From Nocardioides sp. R-C-SC26 (lineage in GTDB: Bacteria > Actinomycetota > Actinomycetes > Propionibacteriales > Nocardioidaceae): a DNA stretch of 64,000 bases. The position numbers and the translations under genes are program-made. The stretch spans positions 98,050-162,049 of the forward strand of contig NZ_JAHRHK010000001.1 of the NCBI RefSeq assembly GCF_021246465.1, written 5' to 3'. This document shows positions 9,520-19,500 of the stretch, in pieces (position 1 is the stretch's first letter; each line of letters starts with the position of its first letter). The notes under the pieces are model-generated. The model ran no database searches. It was not told the DNA's origin and worked only from the letters and a program-made list of their open reading frames with translations.

Positions 9520-10223
9520 TGACCGCAGAGCGCGAGGTCGAGGTCGCAGCGAGCCTGGCGATCGTCCGGCAGCGGATCGCCCGGGCGGCCTCGGCAGCCG
9601 GGCGCGACACCGACGAGATCACCCTGGTGGTGGTCACCAAGTACTTCCCGGCCAGCGACGTGCGTCTGCTCGCAGCGCTCGGCGTGACCGATGTCGCGGA
9701 GAATCGCCACCAGGAGGCCGTCGAGAAGTCCGAAGCGTGCGCGGACCTCGATCTGAGATGGCACTTCGTGGGGGGACTGCAGAGCAACAAGGCGACGGCG
9801 GTGACCCGCTACGCGGACGTCGTGCAGTCGGTCGACCGGCTCAAGCTGGTGGCGCCGTTGGCACGCGGCGCGCAGGAGCGTGGCCGCGCTCTCGACGTCG
9901 CGCTCCAGGTCAGCCTCGACCCGCCCGATCGCGACCACCGCGCCGGTGTCCGGCCCGAGGAGTTGTCGGACCTGGCCGCTGCGGTCGCGTCGGTGGACGG
10001 GCTGCGACTGCGGGGTCTGATGGCCGTCGCGCCCTTGGACGAAAGGCCGGCGGACGCCTTCGACCGGCTCGCCGGGGTGCGCGAGGGGTTCCTTGCCGAG
10101 CATCCCGACGCGCGGTGGCTCTCGGCGGGCATGAGCGCGGACCTGGAGGACGCGATCACTCGCGGCGCGACACACGTACGCATTGGGTCCGCGGTCCTCG
10201 GATCCAGGCCCGGTCTCCAGTAA
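9519..10223 (+). CDS. yggS: YggS/PROSC-family pyridoxal phosphate homeostasis protein
   Basis: PLP-binding TIM-barrel protein without known enzymatic activity, involved in vitamin B6 and amino-acid homeostasis and a standard neighbour of sepF. The 234-residue product has the PLP lysine in [11 protein letters not shown] (K41), then [18 protein letters not shown] and the C-terminal [24 protein letters not shown] phosphate-binding region. ATG 9519 overlaps the upstream TGA (TGATG) and follows GGAGGGT; GTG 9516 one codon earlier is equally possible. Confidence 0.93.
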   Translation: MTAEREVEVAASLAIVRQRIARAASAAGRDTDEITLVVVTKYFPASDVRLLAALGVTDVAENRHQEAVEKSEACADLDLRWHFVGGLQSNKATAVTRYADVVQSVDRLKLVAPLARGAQERGRALDVALQVSLDPPDRDHRAGVRPEELSDLAAAVASVDGLRLRGLMAVAPLDERPADAFDRLAGVREGFLAEHPDARWLSAGMSADLEDAITRGATHVRIGSAVLGSRPGLQ

Positions 10224-10284
10224 TGTCCCAAGAGATCAGCAAGCGCCCGGGCCCGGGCGCGCGAGCAGCGGAGGCAGACATCTC

Positions 10285-10779
10285 ATGAGCGGTGCGATGC
10301 GCAGGATCGGTGAGTACCTCGGCCTGCTCGAGGACACCGGCCGGTACGACGAGTACGACGGCTACGGCGAGACGACCGAGACTGCCCCGGTCCAGGCTGC
10401 GCGGCCCCGTCGTGTCGAAGGTGAACCGGCACCGGTCGCCGACCTCTCGGAGCGACGTCGCGCTCACGTCCCGGTCCAGGTCGCGCCGGTCCAGGCGGAG
10501 CTGTCGCGGATCGTCACCCTTGAGCCCCGGACCTACAACGAGGCGCGGGTCGTGGGCGAGAACTACCGCGAGGGCACGCCGGTCATCATGAACCTGAGCG
10601 ACCTCGACGATGCCGACGCGAAGCGACTCGTCGACTTCGCCGCCGGTCTGGTCTTTGCTACCCGTGGCACTCTCGACCGCGTCACCAACAAGGTGTTCCT
10701 GCTCTCGCCGCCCAACATCTCGGTCGCCGCCGAGGACAAGCAGTTGATCGCCGAGGGCGGTTTCTTCAACCAGTCCTGA
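10285..10779 (+). CDS. sepF: cell division protein SepF
   Basis: Membrane-associated FtsZ partner that anchors and bundles FtsZ filaments in actinobacteria, which lack FtsA. The 164-residue protein starts with the short amphipathic region [17 protein letters not shown] (membrane-binding helix), continues with an acidic/Gln/Pro linker (about 20-85), and ends in the SepF core with [38 protein letters not shown] and VFLLSP. ATG 10285 follows a GGAGG-like site at about 10270. Upstream in-frame codons lack similarity. Confidence 0.95.
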   Translation: MSGAMRRIGEYLGLLEDTGRYDEYDGYGETTETAPVQAARPRRVEGEPAPVADLSERRRAHVPVQVAPVQAELSRIVTLEPRTYNEARVVGENYREGTPVIMNLSDLDDADAKRLVDFAAGLVFATRGTLDRVTNKVFLLSPPNISVAAEDKQLIAEGGFFNQS

Positions 10780-10799
10780 GGGTTTTCGAGGTCTTCTAG

Positions 10800-11093
10800 G
10801 TGAATACAGTCGGTCTCATCGTCTACGTCGCGCTGACGGTGTTCATCGCCTTCATGTGGGTCCGCTTCATCGTGGACTGGGTGCAGGTCTTCGCGCGTGC
10901 GTGGAGCCCCCGCGGCCCCCTGCTCGTAGCGCTCGAGGGTGTGTACTCGACCACGGATCCGCCGATCAAGGCGCTCCGTCGCGTCATCCCGCCGCTGCGT
11001 CTGGGCAACTTCGCCCTCGATCTCAGTTTCCTGATCGTGTTCATCGGGGCCTACGTGCTGCTGCGGCTCACGCAGGTCTACCTGATGGGCTGA
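10800..11093 (+). CDS. YggT-family membrane protein
   Basis: Ninety-seven-residue membrane protein with two hydrophobic segments (about 4-24 and 73-95) joined by a loop containing DPPIKALRRVIPPLRLG, the typical YggT (PF02325) signature. YggT proteins are routinely encoded between sepF and divIVA; proposed roles include osmotic stress tolerance and division, but the biochemical function is unknown. GTG 10800 begins 20 bases after the sepF stop, so the two are probably one transcript. Confidence 0.88.
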   Translation: MNTVGLIVYVALTVFIAFMWVRFIVDWVQVFARAWSPRGPLLVALEGVYSTTDPPIKALRRVIPPLRLGNFALDLSFLIVFIGAYVLLRLTQVYLMG

Positions 11094-11203
11094 CCTACGT
11101 CCCACGCCTGTGAACCGCTTTCCGGCACGTGGGCTCGGTCACCTGCCGTCGATTCTCGCGTCACAGGCGATGCGCTGAGTCACACCAGCACCACCCCACG
11201 CGC

Positions 11204-11209
11204 TACAGT
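11204..11209 (+). promoter_or_regulatory. candidate -10 element for divIVA
   Basis: TACAGT fits the actinobacterial TANNNT -10 pattern and lies in the 228-base gap before divIVA, giving a leader of roughly 110 bases. No convincing -35 hexamer is seen at the right spacing, so this is a weak call based on composition and position. Confidence 0.35.
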
Positions 11210-11321
11210 GCTGGGAACCCGCGTCTCCACGACGTGGGTGGACGTCGCGGCGCGAACCGACAGCGATCTGTCGCCTCGAGCGCGTCGCACCGACATCGAG
11301 TTCAAGGAATTGGGTGAAGTC

Positions 11322-12062
11322 ATGCCGTTGACCCCAGAGGACGTGAGCAACAAGCGCTTTACGCCGGTGCGTCTGCGCGAGGGCTACGACATGGGGGAGG
11401 TCGACCAGTTCCTCGATGAGGTCGAGGCGGAGTTGGCCCGGCTCAACAAGGAGAACGACGACCTCCGCGTCAAGCTCGAGGCTGCCCAGTCCGGAGCCGC
11501 CCAGGCGAGTCCGGTGGCCGCCCCGGTCGAGGCCGCTCCGGTCGTCGCTCCGACACCCGAGCCGGTGGTCGCTGCTCCGGCTGCCCCGGCCCGCCAGGAG
11601 ATCGAGACCATCAGGGTCGAGACCGTCCCGGATGCCTCCAACGCCGCCGCGCGTCTGCTCGAGATCGCCACCCGCAACGCGGACGAGTTGGTCGAGGACG
11701 CCAAGAACGAGGCCGACAAGATCATCGGCGAGGCCCGCACCAAGTCCGAGCGCCTGGCCGCGGAGTCCAAGAGCAAGGCCGATCAGGTCGAGAACGACGC
11801 CCGCACCCGCGCGACGATGCTCGACGCCGAGACTGCCGAGCGTCGCACGCAGATCTTCGGCGACCTGGAGAAGGAGCGCGACAAGCTCACCGTCGAGGTG
11901 GAGAACCTGCGCTCGTTCGAGCGCGAGTACCGCTCGCGCCTGCGCAGCTACTTCACCCAGCAGCTCGAGGCGCTCGGCTCCGCGTCCGAGACGCCCGCGC
12001 CGTCGCAGGAGGCCCCGGCGCCCAAGCGTCTGCGTTCGATCCTGGGCGAGGACGAGGGCTGA
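11322..12062 (+). CDS. divIVA: polar growth scaffold DivIVA (Wag31)
   Basis: Coiled-coil cytoskeletal protein marking poles and septa and directing polar cell-wall growth. The 246-residue product opens with the DivIVA domain, MPLTPEDVSNKRFTP then LREGYDMGEVDQFLDEVE (about 1-45), continues as coiled coil to about 60, has an Ala/Pro/Val-rich linker (about 62-100), and a second long coiled coil with many charged residues (about 110-210), ending in a variable tail. ATG 11322 is fixed by the conserved MPLTPEDV start. A hairpin just after the stop probably ends the transcript. Confidence 0.96.
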   Translation: MPLTPEDVSNKRFTPVRLREGYDMGEVDQFLDEVEAELARLNKENDDLRVKLEAAQSGAAQASPVAAPVEAAPVVAPTPEPVVAAPAAPARQEIETIRVETVPDASNAAARLLEIATRNADELVEDAKNEADKIIGEARTKSERLAAESKSKADQVENDARTRATMLDAETAERRTQIFGDLEKERDKLTVEVENLRSFEREYRSRLRSYFTQQLEALGSASETPAPSQEAPAPKRLRSILGEDEG

Positions 12063-12079
12063 GACCCTTCTGTTCGTCA

Positions 12080-12114
12080 CATCGGCCCCCGGGGACACCT
12101 TCCGGGGGCCGATG
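12080..12114 (+). terminator. rho-independent-like hairpin after divIVA
   Basis: A perfect 13-bp GC-rich stem (12080-12092 with 12102-12114) and a 9-base loop lie 17 bases after the divIVA stop. There is no U tract, as is usual for actinobacterial hairpin terminators. It separates divIVA from the following zinc-finger gene. Confidence 0.7.
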
Positions 12115-12213
12115 GTGTTCTCGGGCGCGCCTCGTTGAGCCCGATGAGTGCACCCACTAGCGTTCGTGCCGCTCGCGGTCCCGAGGTGGCCGTGGCCGAC
12201 GGAAGGCCGTTCG

Positions 12214-13185
12214 ATGGTTCGCAGCACCCGCAAGCTCGCCCAGGCCGCACGGAGCGCGCTGACGCGCCGCAAGCCCGCCGCCGAACCTGCCTCCGCGAAG
12301 AAGGCCGCTCCGGTGAAGAAGGCTTCCGCGGCCAAGGCGGCCGCTCCGGTGAAGAAGGCGGCCCCGCCGAAGAAGGCGGCCCCGGCCAAGGCGGCCGCTC
12401 CGGCGAAGAAGGTGGCTCCGGCGAAGAAGGCCGCTCCAGCGAAGGCGGCCGCTCCGGTGAAGAAGGCGGCCCCGGTGAAGAAGGCGGCCCCGCCGAAGAA
12501 GGCGGCCCCGGCCAAGAAGGCCACTCCGGCCAAGGCGGCCGCTGCGCCGAAGAAGGCCGCTGCGTCGAAGAAGGCCGCTCCGGCGAAGAAGGCCGCTCCA
12601 GCGAAGGCGGCCGCTCCGGCGAAGAAGGCCGCTCCAGCGAAGGCGGCCGCTCCGGTGAAGAAGGCGGCCCCGGTGAAGAAGGCGGCCCCGGCGAAGAAGG
12701 CCGCTCCGGCCAAGGCGGCCGCTCCGGTGAAGAAGGCGGCCCCGGTGAAGAAGGCGGCCCCGGCGAAGAAGGCGTCGTCGACGGCTACTCCGCCTGTTCT
12801 CGTCGTCCTGGAAGGCGAGGGGGCCTGGACGTCCTCCGAGCTCGCGGAGGTGTTGGCCGAGCTCAACGAGCAGCGCGCCCACAGTGCGACGATCGTGGAG
12901 CAGAAGGAGGTCGAGCTCGCCGACCTCCTGCGTGACTCCGGAGACGGGGCCGGCCAGGACCAGGCCGACCTCGGCGCCTCCAGCTTCGAGCGTGACTACG
13001 AGCTGACCGTCGTGGCGAACGAGCGGGACAAGCTCGCCCAGATCGACCACGCATTGGAGCGGATCTCCGACGGCACCTACGGCGTCTGCGAGTCGTGCGG
13101 CAACCCGATCGGCAAGATGCGGTTGATGGCATTCCCGCGTGCCACACTGTGCATGACATGCAAGCAGCGCGAGGAACGTCGGTAG
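12214..13185 (+). CDS. DksA/TraR-type zinc-finger protein with a long Lys/Ala/Pro tail
   Basis: The C-terminal part (about 195-323) is a DksA/TraR-like module: a helical hairpin rich in Glu and Arg followed by a four-Cys zinc finger (C292, C295, C313, C316) with GTYGVCESCGNPIG. Such proteins bind the RNA polymerase secondary channel or related sites. The N-terminal part (28-188) is almost only Lys, Ala, Pro and Val in AAPAKK/AAPVKK repeats, resembling histone H1 tails and the tails of actinobacterial HU proteins, so DNA binding is plausible but inferred. ATG 12214 follows GGAAGG at 12201-12206; an upstream in-frame ATG at 12148 has no ribosome site and lies near the divIVA terminator. It overlaps lspA by 28 bases. 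Confidence 0.85.
   Translation: MVRSTRKLAQAARSALTRRKPAAEPASAKKAAPVKKASAAKAAAPVKKAAPPKKAAPAKAAAPAKKVAPAKKAAPAKAAAPVKKAAPVKKAAPPKKAAPAKKATPAKAAAAPKKAAASKKAAPAKKAAPAKAAAPAKKAAPAKAAAPVKKAAPVKKAAPAKKAAPAKAAAPVKKAAPVKKAAPAKKASSTATPPVLVVLEGEGAWTSSELAEVLAELNEQRAHSATIVEQKEVELADLLRDSGDGAGQDQADLGASSFERDYELTVVANERDKLAQIDHALERISDGTYGVCESCGNPIGKMRLMAFPRATLCMTCKQREERR
12295..12777 (+). repeat. low-complexity coding tandem repeat (AAPxKK codons)
   Basis: About 480 bases built from imperfect copies of units such as GCCGCTCCGGTGAAGAAG, encoding the Lys/Ala/Pro tail. Longer blocks recur as well, for example the coding for PAKAAAPVKKAAPVKK near residues 76, 144 and 166. The structure implies expansion by slippage or unequal recombination and produces long spurious open frames on both strands. 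Confidence 0.9.
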
Positions 13186-13817
13186 ACCCCGAGAGTCCTG
13201 GTTCCCCCGAGAGCCGGAGGTCTGCGGGTCTGGCGCCGAAGTTGATCTTCGTCATCGTCGCCGTCGTTGCCTACGCGACCGATCAGGTCACCAAGGCGCT
13301 CGCGCTGGAGCACCTCGACGGTCGTCCCGACGTCCAGGTGATCGGCGAGGTCCTGCAGCTCCACCTCACCCGGAACCCCGGGGCGGCCTTCAGCGCGGGC
13401 ACCGGACTGACGCCCTACATCACGGCGTTCGCGATCGCCGCCACCCTCGCTGTGCTCTGGTACGCGCGCCGTCTCGGCAGCACGGGATGGGGCTTCGGCT
13501 TCGGATTCCTCCTGGCCGGGATCACCGGCAATCTCACCGACCGGCTGCTGCGCGACCCCGAGCCTTTCCACGGTCACGTCATCGACTTCCTGATGCTGCC
13601 GAACTGGCCGATCTTCAACATCGCCGACATCTGCATCAACATCGCAGCGGGCCTCATCATCATCCAGTCCTTCCGCGGCATCAGGCTCGACGGATCACGG
13701 GAGAAGGACGACGAGCGCGACGCCGCCGCTGACGGCCCCGAGCTCCGATCCGCGGTGGACCTGCGTGGTGCGGAGGGCGCTGACGATGTGGTCGGCCCCG
13801 AGGACGGTGCTCGATGA
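13158..13817 (+). CDS. lspA: lipoprotein signal peptidase (signal peptidase II)
   Basis: Polytopic aspartyl protease that removes signal peptides from diacylglyceryl-modified prolipoproteins. The 219-residue protein has four membrane helices and the family motifs: TDQVTK near the first helix, TRNPGAAFS, and the catalytic pair D128 in GNLTDRL and D157 in FNIADI. A charged C-terminal tail follows. ATG 13158 lies inside the preceding gene; a TTG at 13242 or a CTG at 13230 behind GGAGG could be the true start, because the first 28 residues are not conserved. It is coupled to rluD by ATGA. Works with lgt, found at 39 kb. Confidence 0.93.
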   Translation: MQAARGTSVDPESPGSPESRRSAGLAPKLIFVIVAVVAYATDQVTKALALEHLDGRPDVQVIGEVLQLHLTRNPGAAFSAGTGLTPYITAFAIAATLAVLWYARRLGSTGWGFGFGFLLAGITGNLTDRLLRDPEPFHGHVIDFLMLPNWPIFNIADICINIAAGLIIIQSFRGIRLDGSREKDDERDAAADGPELRSAVDLRGAEGADDVVGPEDGAR

Positions 13818-14758
13818 GCAGCGCGTCCTCGGAGTACCGGGTCCTCCCGGTCCCCGACAGTCTGGGTGGCGAGCGCGTCGATGCGGCGATCGCCCAGATG
13901 TTCGGGCTCTCGCGCACGCGCGGCGCCGAGCTGATCGCCGAGGGGCTCGTCCAGCTCGACGGCGTCGACGTCACCACGAAGAGCGAGCGTGTGATGCCCG
14001 GTGCCCGTCTCGAGGTGACCATCCCCGCCGAGGCCGACCCGTTGGCCGTCGTGCCCGAGATCGTCGAGGGCATCGGGATCATCTACGACGACGAGTCCAT
14101 CGTCGTGATCGACAAGCCGGTCGGTGTCGCCGTGCATCCCTCACCTGGCTGGAGCGGGCCGACCGTCGTCGCGCACCTGGCCGGTGCGGGCTTCCGGATC
14201 GCCACGAGTGGTGCGTCCGAACGTCAGGGCATCGTGCAGCGCCTGGACGTCGGCACGTCCGGCGTGATGGTGATCTGCAAGTCCGAGTACGCCTACTCCG
14301 TGCTCAAGAACGCCTTCCGGCACCGCACGGTCGACAAGACCTACCACGCTCTGGTGCAGGGGCACCCCGACCCGCTCACCGGGACGATCGACGCGCCGAT
14401 CGCCCGACACCCCGGCGCAGACCACCGGTTCGCGGTCCGTGAGGGCGGGCGCCCGAGCATCACGCACTACGAGACGCTCGAGGCCCACCGCTTCGCCAGC
14501 CTGTTGGAGGTGCACCTGGAGACCGGCCGCACCCACCAGATCCGCGTGCACATGTCGGCCCTCAAGCACCCGTGCGTCGGCGATCTGACCTATGGCGCGG
14601 ACCCCACGCTCGCCCGCCGCGTCGGCGTGACCCGCCAGTGGCTGCACGCTGTGCGGCTCGGCTTCGAGCACCCCGACACCGGCGCCTACGTGCAGTTCGA
14701 GTCGCCCTACCCCGACGATCTCGCAGCCGCGCTCGAGGTCATTCGTGACGGGGACTGA
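13814..14758 (+). CDS. rluD: RluD-family 23S rRNA pseudouridine synthase
   Basis: Isomerises uridines to pseudouridine in large-subunit rRNA. The 314-residue protein has an N-terminal S4 RNA-binding domain (about 16-75) and an RsuA/RluA catalytic domain starting at [19 protein letters not shown]; the catalytic Asp is D145 in QRLDVGTSG, with the later [12 protein letters not shown] motif. It follows lspA, the normal arrangement in many bacteria. The start ATG overlaps the lspA stop. Target uridine positions cannot be told from sequence. Confidence 0.94.
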   Translation: MSSASSEYRVLPVPDSLGGERVDAAIAQMFGLSRTRGAELIAEGLVQLDGVDVTTKSERVMPGARLEVTIPAEADPLAVVPEIVEGIGIIYDDESIVVIDKPVGVAVHPSPGWSGPTVVAHLAGAGFRIATSGASERQGIVQRLDVGTSGVMVICKSEYAYSVLKNAFRHRTVDKTYHALVQGHPDPLTGTIDAPIARHPGADHRFAVREGGRPSITHYETLEAHRFASLLEVHLETGRTHQIRVHMSALKHPCVGDLTYGADPTLARRVGVTRQWLHAVRLGFEHPDTGAYVQFESPYPDDLAAALEVIRDGD

Positions 14759-15224
14759 CTCCGCCTCCCTCGCTCTCCGACCCGCGATGCGCGAGGACGT
14801 GGACGCGGTCGCCGAGGTGCATCTGACGTCGCGAGCCGCAGCGCCGATGCCACCGAGCATCCACCCTGCGGCCGACGTGCGGAGCTGGCTCGCAGCACGG
14901 ATCGAGGCAGACCATGTCTGGGTGGCAGAGGTCGCCGGCCTGGTCGTCGGCTACGTGCGCTTCACCGACACCTGGCTCGACGACCTGTACGTGCTGCCCG
15001 GCCGGGCGCGGCAGGGCGTCGGATGCGCACTGCTCGAGGTGGCGAAGGCGCATCTGCCTGCGGGATTCGGGCTGTGGGTCTTCGAGCAGAACGAACCCGC
15101 TCGTGCGTTCTACGCCCGTCACGGCCTGGTCGAGACCGAGGTGACCGACGGTCGTGACAACGAAGAGAAGTGCCCCGACGTCAGGATGGAGTGGCTGCCA
15201 GCGCAGCGTCGAGCTCACCGATGA
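14745..15224 (+). CDS. GNAT-family N-acetyltransferase
   Basis: A 159-residue GCN5-related acetyltransferase. The acetyl-CoA region is recognisable as [24 protein letters not shown], with the Q/RxxGxG/A turn in RQGVGCA, and the terminal helix-strand [19 protein letters not shown] 14745 lies inside the end of rluD (14-base overlap). The substrate is unknown. Its 3' end overlaps the convergent gene 15181-16188 by 44 bases, so the two transcripts are mutually antisense there. Confidence 0.85.
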   Translation: MTGTDSASLALRPAMREDVDAVAEVHLTSRAAAPMPPSIHPAADVRSWLAARIEADHVWVAEVAGLVVGYVRFTDTWLDDLYVLPGRARQGVGCALLEVAKAHLPAGFGLWVFEQNEPARAFYARHGLVETEVTDGRDNEEKCPDVRMEWLPAQRRAHR

Positions 15225-16188
15225 GCCCGCGCCGGTCGGCGTCCTCACGCACGTGGGCGACGAGGTCGTCCGGCAGAGCCGCGAGCAGGGGCACCAGATC
15301 CCGCCAGAGGTCACTGGCCGCGGCGGCCGCCACGATCGCGCTCAGCACCGGAGGCCGGTGGAACGCCGGGGCTGCGGCCAGCCGCGCACGGGCGGGCGGT
15401 GCCATGAGTCGCACGATGGGCAACAGGCTCTCCCACAGCTCGTGGACGCACACGGTGTCGACGAGCTGCCCGATCACCTCGTGGTCCAGGGAGGCGAGGG
15501 TGTCGGCGATCGGCCCGCGTCGGTCCTCGGAGAGGTGGTCGAGCAGATCGAGGGCCTCCGCCCACAGCCCGAGGTCGGAGGCGGTGCGCAGAACGCCGGG
15601 CACCCGGTCGGCGGGCAGCAGGGCGACGGCGTGGTCGAGACGGTCCTTGTGCTCCAGGACGAACGCGGTCCGGAGCATGCTCTCGTCGTCGAGCACCCCC
15701 ATGGCGCCGACGATCGCCGCATCCGAGACGTAGGCTAGGAAGCGCCCCATCGTGACGTGTTCGCCGCGTCTGCCGAGCACGCGTGCGACGGGGACGGCCA
15801 GAGAGTCAGGAACCGCGCCGAGGATCGCCGCGACCCGCCGCGGGTCGAGCTCGATCGCGGTGTCGGCGAGGAACTCGGGTTCGAGTCGGCGCGCGATGTC
15901 GACCGCCTTCGCGGGATCGACCGCGGCCGCGGCGCGCGCGCACAGCAGTGGTCCGAACGCGCGCTCCGCGATCGTGGCCGAAATGCCGCTGGGCACCAGG
16001 CGCGCCGCCGCACCGACGGCGCCGAGGGCACCCGCGCTCGCGTCGAAGAGCCGGTCGGTCGCCCGCTCGCGCAGGAGTCGGATCTGGTCGGGGTCGACCT
16101 CGTCGAGGTCGGGCAGATCCTCCGGCCCGACGCCGAGCAGGCGCGCCAGCTTGATGGTCTCCGCACGGCGCTCGAGCGCGGCGCTCAT
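15181..16188 (-). CDS. uncharacterised helical-repeat protein
   Basis: The 335-residue product is not recognised. It is almost entirely predicted helix, with repeated blocks such as DLPDLDEVDPDQIRLLRERA, PRRVAAILGAVPDSL and HAVALLPADRVPGVLRTASDLG that resemble short armadillo/HEAT-like or MgtE N-domain-like helical repeats, and it has no signal peptide or membrane helix. The start ATG at 16188 overlaps the stop of the 70-codon gene upstream by 4 bases (ATGA), so both form one operon. Its end overlaps the GNAT gene. A scaffold or adaptor role is possible but unproven. Confidence 0.75.
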   Translation of the reverse strand: MSAALERRAETIKLARLLGVGPEDLPDLDEVDPDQIRLLRERATDRLFDASAGALGAVGAAARLVPSGISATIAERAFGPLLCARAAAAVDPAKAVDIARRLEPEFLADTAIELDPRRVAAILGAVPDSLAVPVARVLGRRGEHVTMGRFLAYVSDAAIVGAMGVLDDESMLRTAFVLEHKDRLDHAVALLPADRVPGVLRTASDLGLWAEALDLLDHLSEDRRGPIADTLASLDHEVIGQLVDTVCVHELWESLLPIVRLMAPPARARLAAAPAFHRPPVLSAIVAAAAASDLWRDLVPLLAALPDDLVAHVREDADRRGLIGELDAALAATPS

Positions 16189-16397
16189 CGCAGCACGATC
16201 CGGGTGATGGTCCCGCGCAGGACCCGCGGGACGAAGCCCAGACCCTCCTGGACCGCTCCCTCCAGCGCGTCGGCCTGCCGCACCCGCGCCTGGTGGATCA
16301 GGGTGGCGAGCCGGTCCTGGGCCTCGTCGGGGAGAGCGGCGACTCCGGGCGGGACGTCGGCGCCGAGCTCGCCGGCGAGCGTCCGAGCGGTGGACAT
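16185..16397 (-). CDS. small uncharacterised protein, coupled to the helical-repeat gene
   Basis: Seventy residues, MSTARTLAGELG at the start and VLRGTITRIVLR at the end; charged, mostly helical, without a membrane segment. It has a TAGGCT -10-like hexamer 6 bases upstream of the ATG, suggesting a leaderless transcript, and its stop overlaps the next gene by ATGA. The tight coupling argues that it is real and works with its partner. No family is recognised. Confidence 0.65.
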   Translation of the reverse strand: MSTARTLAGELGADVPPGVAALPDEAQDRLATLIHQARVRQADALEGAVQEGLGFVPRVLRGTITRIVLR

Positions 16398-16403
16398 GAG
16401 TGC

Positions 16404-16409
16404 AGCCTA
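16404..16409 (-). promoter_or_regulatory. -10 element of the two-gene minus-strand operon
   Basis: On the minus strand this reads TAGGCT and lies 6 bases before the ATG at 16397. The spacing fits a leaderless mRNA starting at or next to the start codon. No clear -35 box. Confidence 0.5.
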
Positions 16410-16476
16410 GTGTCGCCCGCCGACCGGGGGTCCCCGGTCGTGCCGTGTCCTCCGCGTGTCGGCCTCCGCGCTCGCG

Positions 16477-16482
16477 TAGGCT
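16477..16482 (+). promoter_or_regulatory. -10 element for dnaE
   Basis: TAGGCT on the plus strand, in the 150-base divergent gap, about 65 bases before the dnaE ATG. It matches the TANNNT -10 pattern seen elsewhere here. It would give a leader of roughly 60 bases containing the GAGGAGAA ribosome site. Confidence 0.45.
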
Positions 16483-16547
16483 GACGTCCTTCACGGATCT
16501 CCTTCCCCGGATCCATCCGCTCGCCTCCGAGGAGAAGACCCCACCCG

Positions 16548-19500
16548 ATGTCGTCCGGCAGCCACGACAACTTCGTGCACCTGCACGTCCACACCGAGTA
16601 CTCGATGCTCGACGGCGCCTCGCTCCTCGACGGGCTGTTCACCCGGACCGCCGAACTCGGCATGCCGGCGATCGCGATGACCGACCACGGCAACCTGCAC
16701 GGCGCCTTCGACTTCTACAGCAAGGCCAAGCGTCACGGGGTCAAGCCGATCATCGGCATCGAGGCCTACCTGACGCCCGGCACACCGCGCAGCGAGCGCA
16801 AGCGGGTCCGGTGGGGGAAGGGCGACTCGGCTGAGGAGGGTGGCAAGGACGTCGCCGGCGGCGGTGCCTACACCCACATGACCATGTGGGCCGAGACGAC
16901 CGAGGGGATGCACAACCTCTTCCGTCTCGCGAGCCTGGCGAGCATGGAGGGCTACTACTACAAGCCTCGCATGGACCGCGAGCTGCTCCAGCGCTACTCC
17001 ACGGGCATCATCGCCAGCACCGGCTGCCTGTCGGGGGAGATCCAGACCCGACTGACGCTGGGTCAGTACGACGAGGCACTTCGCGCGGCCGGTGAGTTTC
17101 AGGACATCTTCGGCAAGGACAACTTCTACCTCGAGCTGATGGACCACGGCATCGCGGCCGAGCGGGCCACCCGCGATGACCTGGTCAAGATCGCCCGGAC
17201 CCTCGGTCTCCCCACGATCGTCACCAACGACACCCACTACACCAATCCCGAGGACGCCGACGGCCAGGATGCCTTGATCTGCGTCGCCTCGGGCAAGCGG
17301 CTGGCCGACACCAACCGCCTGAAGTTCGACGGTGGCGGCTACTACATCAAGTCCGCGGAGGAGATGCGCCAGCTCTGGTCGGAGTTCCCCGACGGTTGCG
17401 ACAACACCCTCGCGATCGCCGAGCGGTGCAACGTCGAGTTCACCGAGTCCACCGGCGGCTACATGGCGCGTGCCGACGTACCCGACAGCGAGACCGAGGA
17501 GTCCTGGTTCCGCAAGGAGGTCTGGCGCGGGATCGAGGAGCGCTATCCCGGTGAGCGGTTGACCCAGGAGGTCAAGGACCGTGTCGAGATGGAACTCGGG
17601 ATCATCTCGCAGAAGGGCTACTGCGGTTACTACCTCGTGGTCGCCGACTTCATCCAGTGGTCCAAGCGCAACGGCATCCGCGTCGGCCCCGGTCGTGGGT
17701 CCGGTGCGGGCTCCATCGCCGCCTACGCGCTGAGCATCACCGACCTGTGCCCGCTGGAGCATGGGCTCTTCTTCGAGCGGTTCCTCAACCCCGAGCGCCC
17801 CTCGATGCCCGACTTCGACATCGACTTCGACGACGCTCGCCGCGGTGAGGTGATCAAGTACGTCACGGAGAAGTACGGCACCGAGCGCGTCGCGCAGATC
17901 GCGACGTTCGGCCGGCTCAAGTCCAAGGCGGCCATCAAGGACGCCGCCCGCGTGCTCGACCACGGCTTCGCGATCTCCGACCGGATCACCAAGGCCATGC
18001 CGCCCGACGTCATGGGCAAGGGCGTGCCGCTGAAGGAGATCTTCAACCCCGAGCACAAGCGCTATTCCGACGGCGGCGAGTTCCGTGCCCTCTACGAGGC
18101 CGAGCACGACGTCCGCACGATCTACCAGACGGCGCTGGGGCTGGAGGGCCAGATCCGCAACTGGGGCGTGCACGCCGCCGGCGTGATCATGTCCAGCGAA
18201 CCGCTGATCGACATCGTGCCGATCATGGCCCGCCCCCAGGACGGCGCCATCATCACGCAGTTCGACTATCCGATGTGCGAGTCGCTCGGGCTGGTCAAGA
18301 TGGACTTCCTCGGACTCTCCAACCTGCACATCCTCGAAGACGCGCTGGTGAACATCGAGGCCAACCGGGGCGAGAAGGTCGTGCTGGAGGAGGTGCCGTT
18401 CGACGATCGGGCCACCTACGAGCTGATGGGACGCGGCGACACCCTCGGCGTGTTCCAGCTCGATGGGTCGGGCATGCGTGCCCTGCTCCGCTCGATGCGT
18501 CCCGACCAGTTCGCCGACATCACCGCCGTGAGCGCGTTGTATCGCCCCGGACCCATGGGTGCGGACTCGCACAACAAGTACGCCCGCCGCAAGAACGGTC
18601 GCGAGCCGATCGAGCCGATCCACCCCGCGCTCGCCGAGGCGCTCGAGCCCGTGCTGGGGGAGACCTACGGCCTGATCGTCTATCAGGAGCAGGTGATGGC
18701 GATCGCGCAGGTGCTCGCCGGCTTCACCCTCGGCGCGGCCGACAACCTGCGCCGCGCGATGGGCAAGAAGAAGAAGGAGGAGCTCGACAAGCAGTACGCC
18801 GGTTTCCGCGACGGCATGCTCGAGCGGCAGTTCCCGCAGGAAGCGATCGACACGCTGTGGGAGATCCTGCTCCCGTTCTCCGACTACGCCTTCAACAAGT
18901 CGCACTCGGCCGCCTACGGCGTGATCACGTACTGGACGGCCTACCTCAAGGCCAACTACCCGGCCGAGTACATGGCGGCGCTGCTGACCTCGGCCAAGGA
19001 CGACCGCGACAAGCTCGCCGTCTATCTCAACGAGTGCCGTCGGATGAAGATCCAGGTGCTGCCGCCCGACGTCAACGAGTCGGCGCACGACTTCACCCCG
19101 GTCGGAACCGACGTCCGCTTCGGTCTCACCGCGATCCGCAACGTCGGAGCGAACGTCGTCGACCACATCGTCGCGGCGCGCGAGGGTGAGGGCCGGTTCG
19201 TCGACTTCAACGACTTCATGGCGAAGGTGCCGCTCCCAGCGTGCAACAAGCGCGTCATCGACTCGCTGATCAAGGCGGGCGCCTTCGACGACATGAAGCA
19301 TCGGCGCCGAGCGCTGGTCGCCGTGCACGAGCAGGCCGTCGACCAGTACGTCGACATCAAGAAGAACGAGTCCATCGGCCAGGACTCCCTGTTCGCCGGG
19401 CTCGACGACATCGGCGAGGACGCCGGCTTCGGCGTGAGCGTCGTTGTCCCCGACATCGAGGAGTGGGACAAGATGACCCTCCTCGGCCACGAGCGCGACA

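Noticed and set aside
11139..12866. 575-codon Ala/Phe/Gly-rich minus-strand frame
   Set aside because: It is produced by the AAPxKK codon repeats read backwards plus the divIVA antisense strand.
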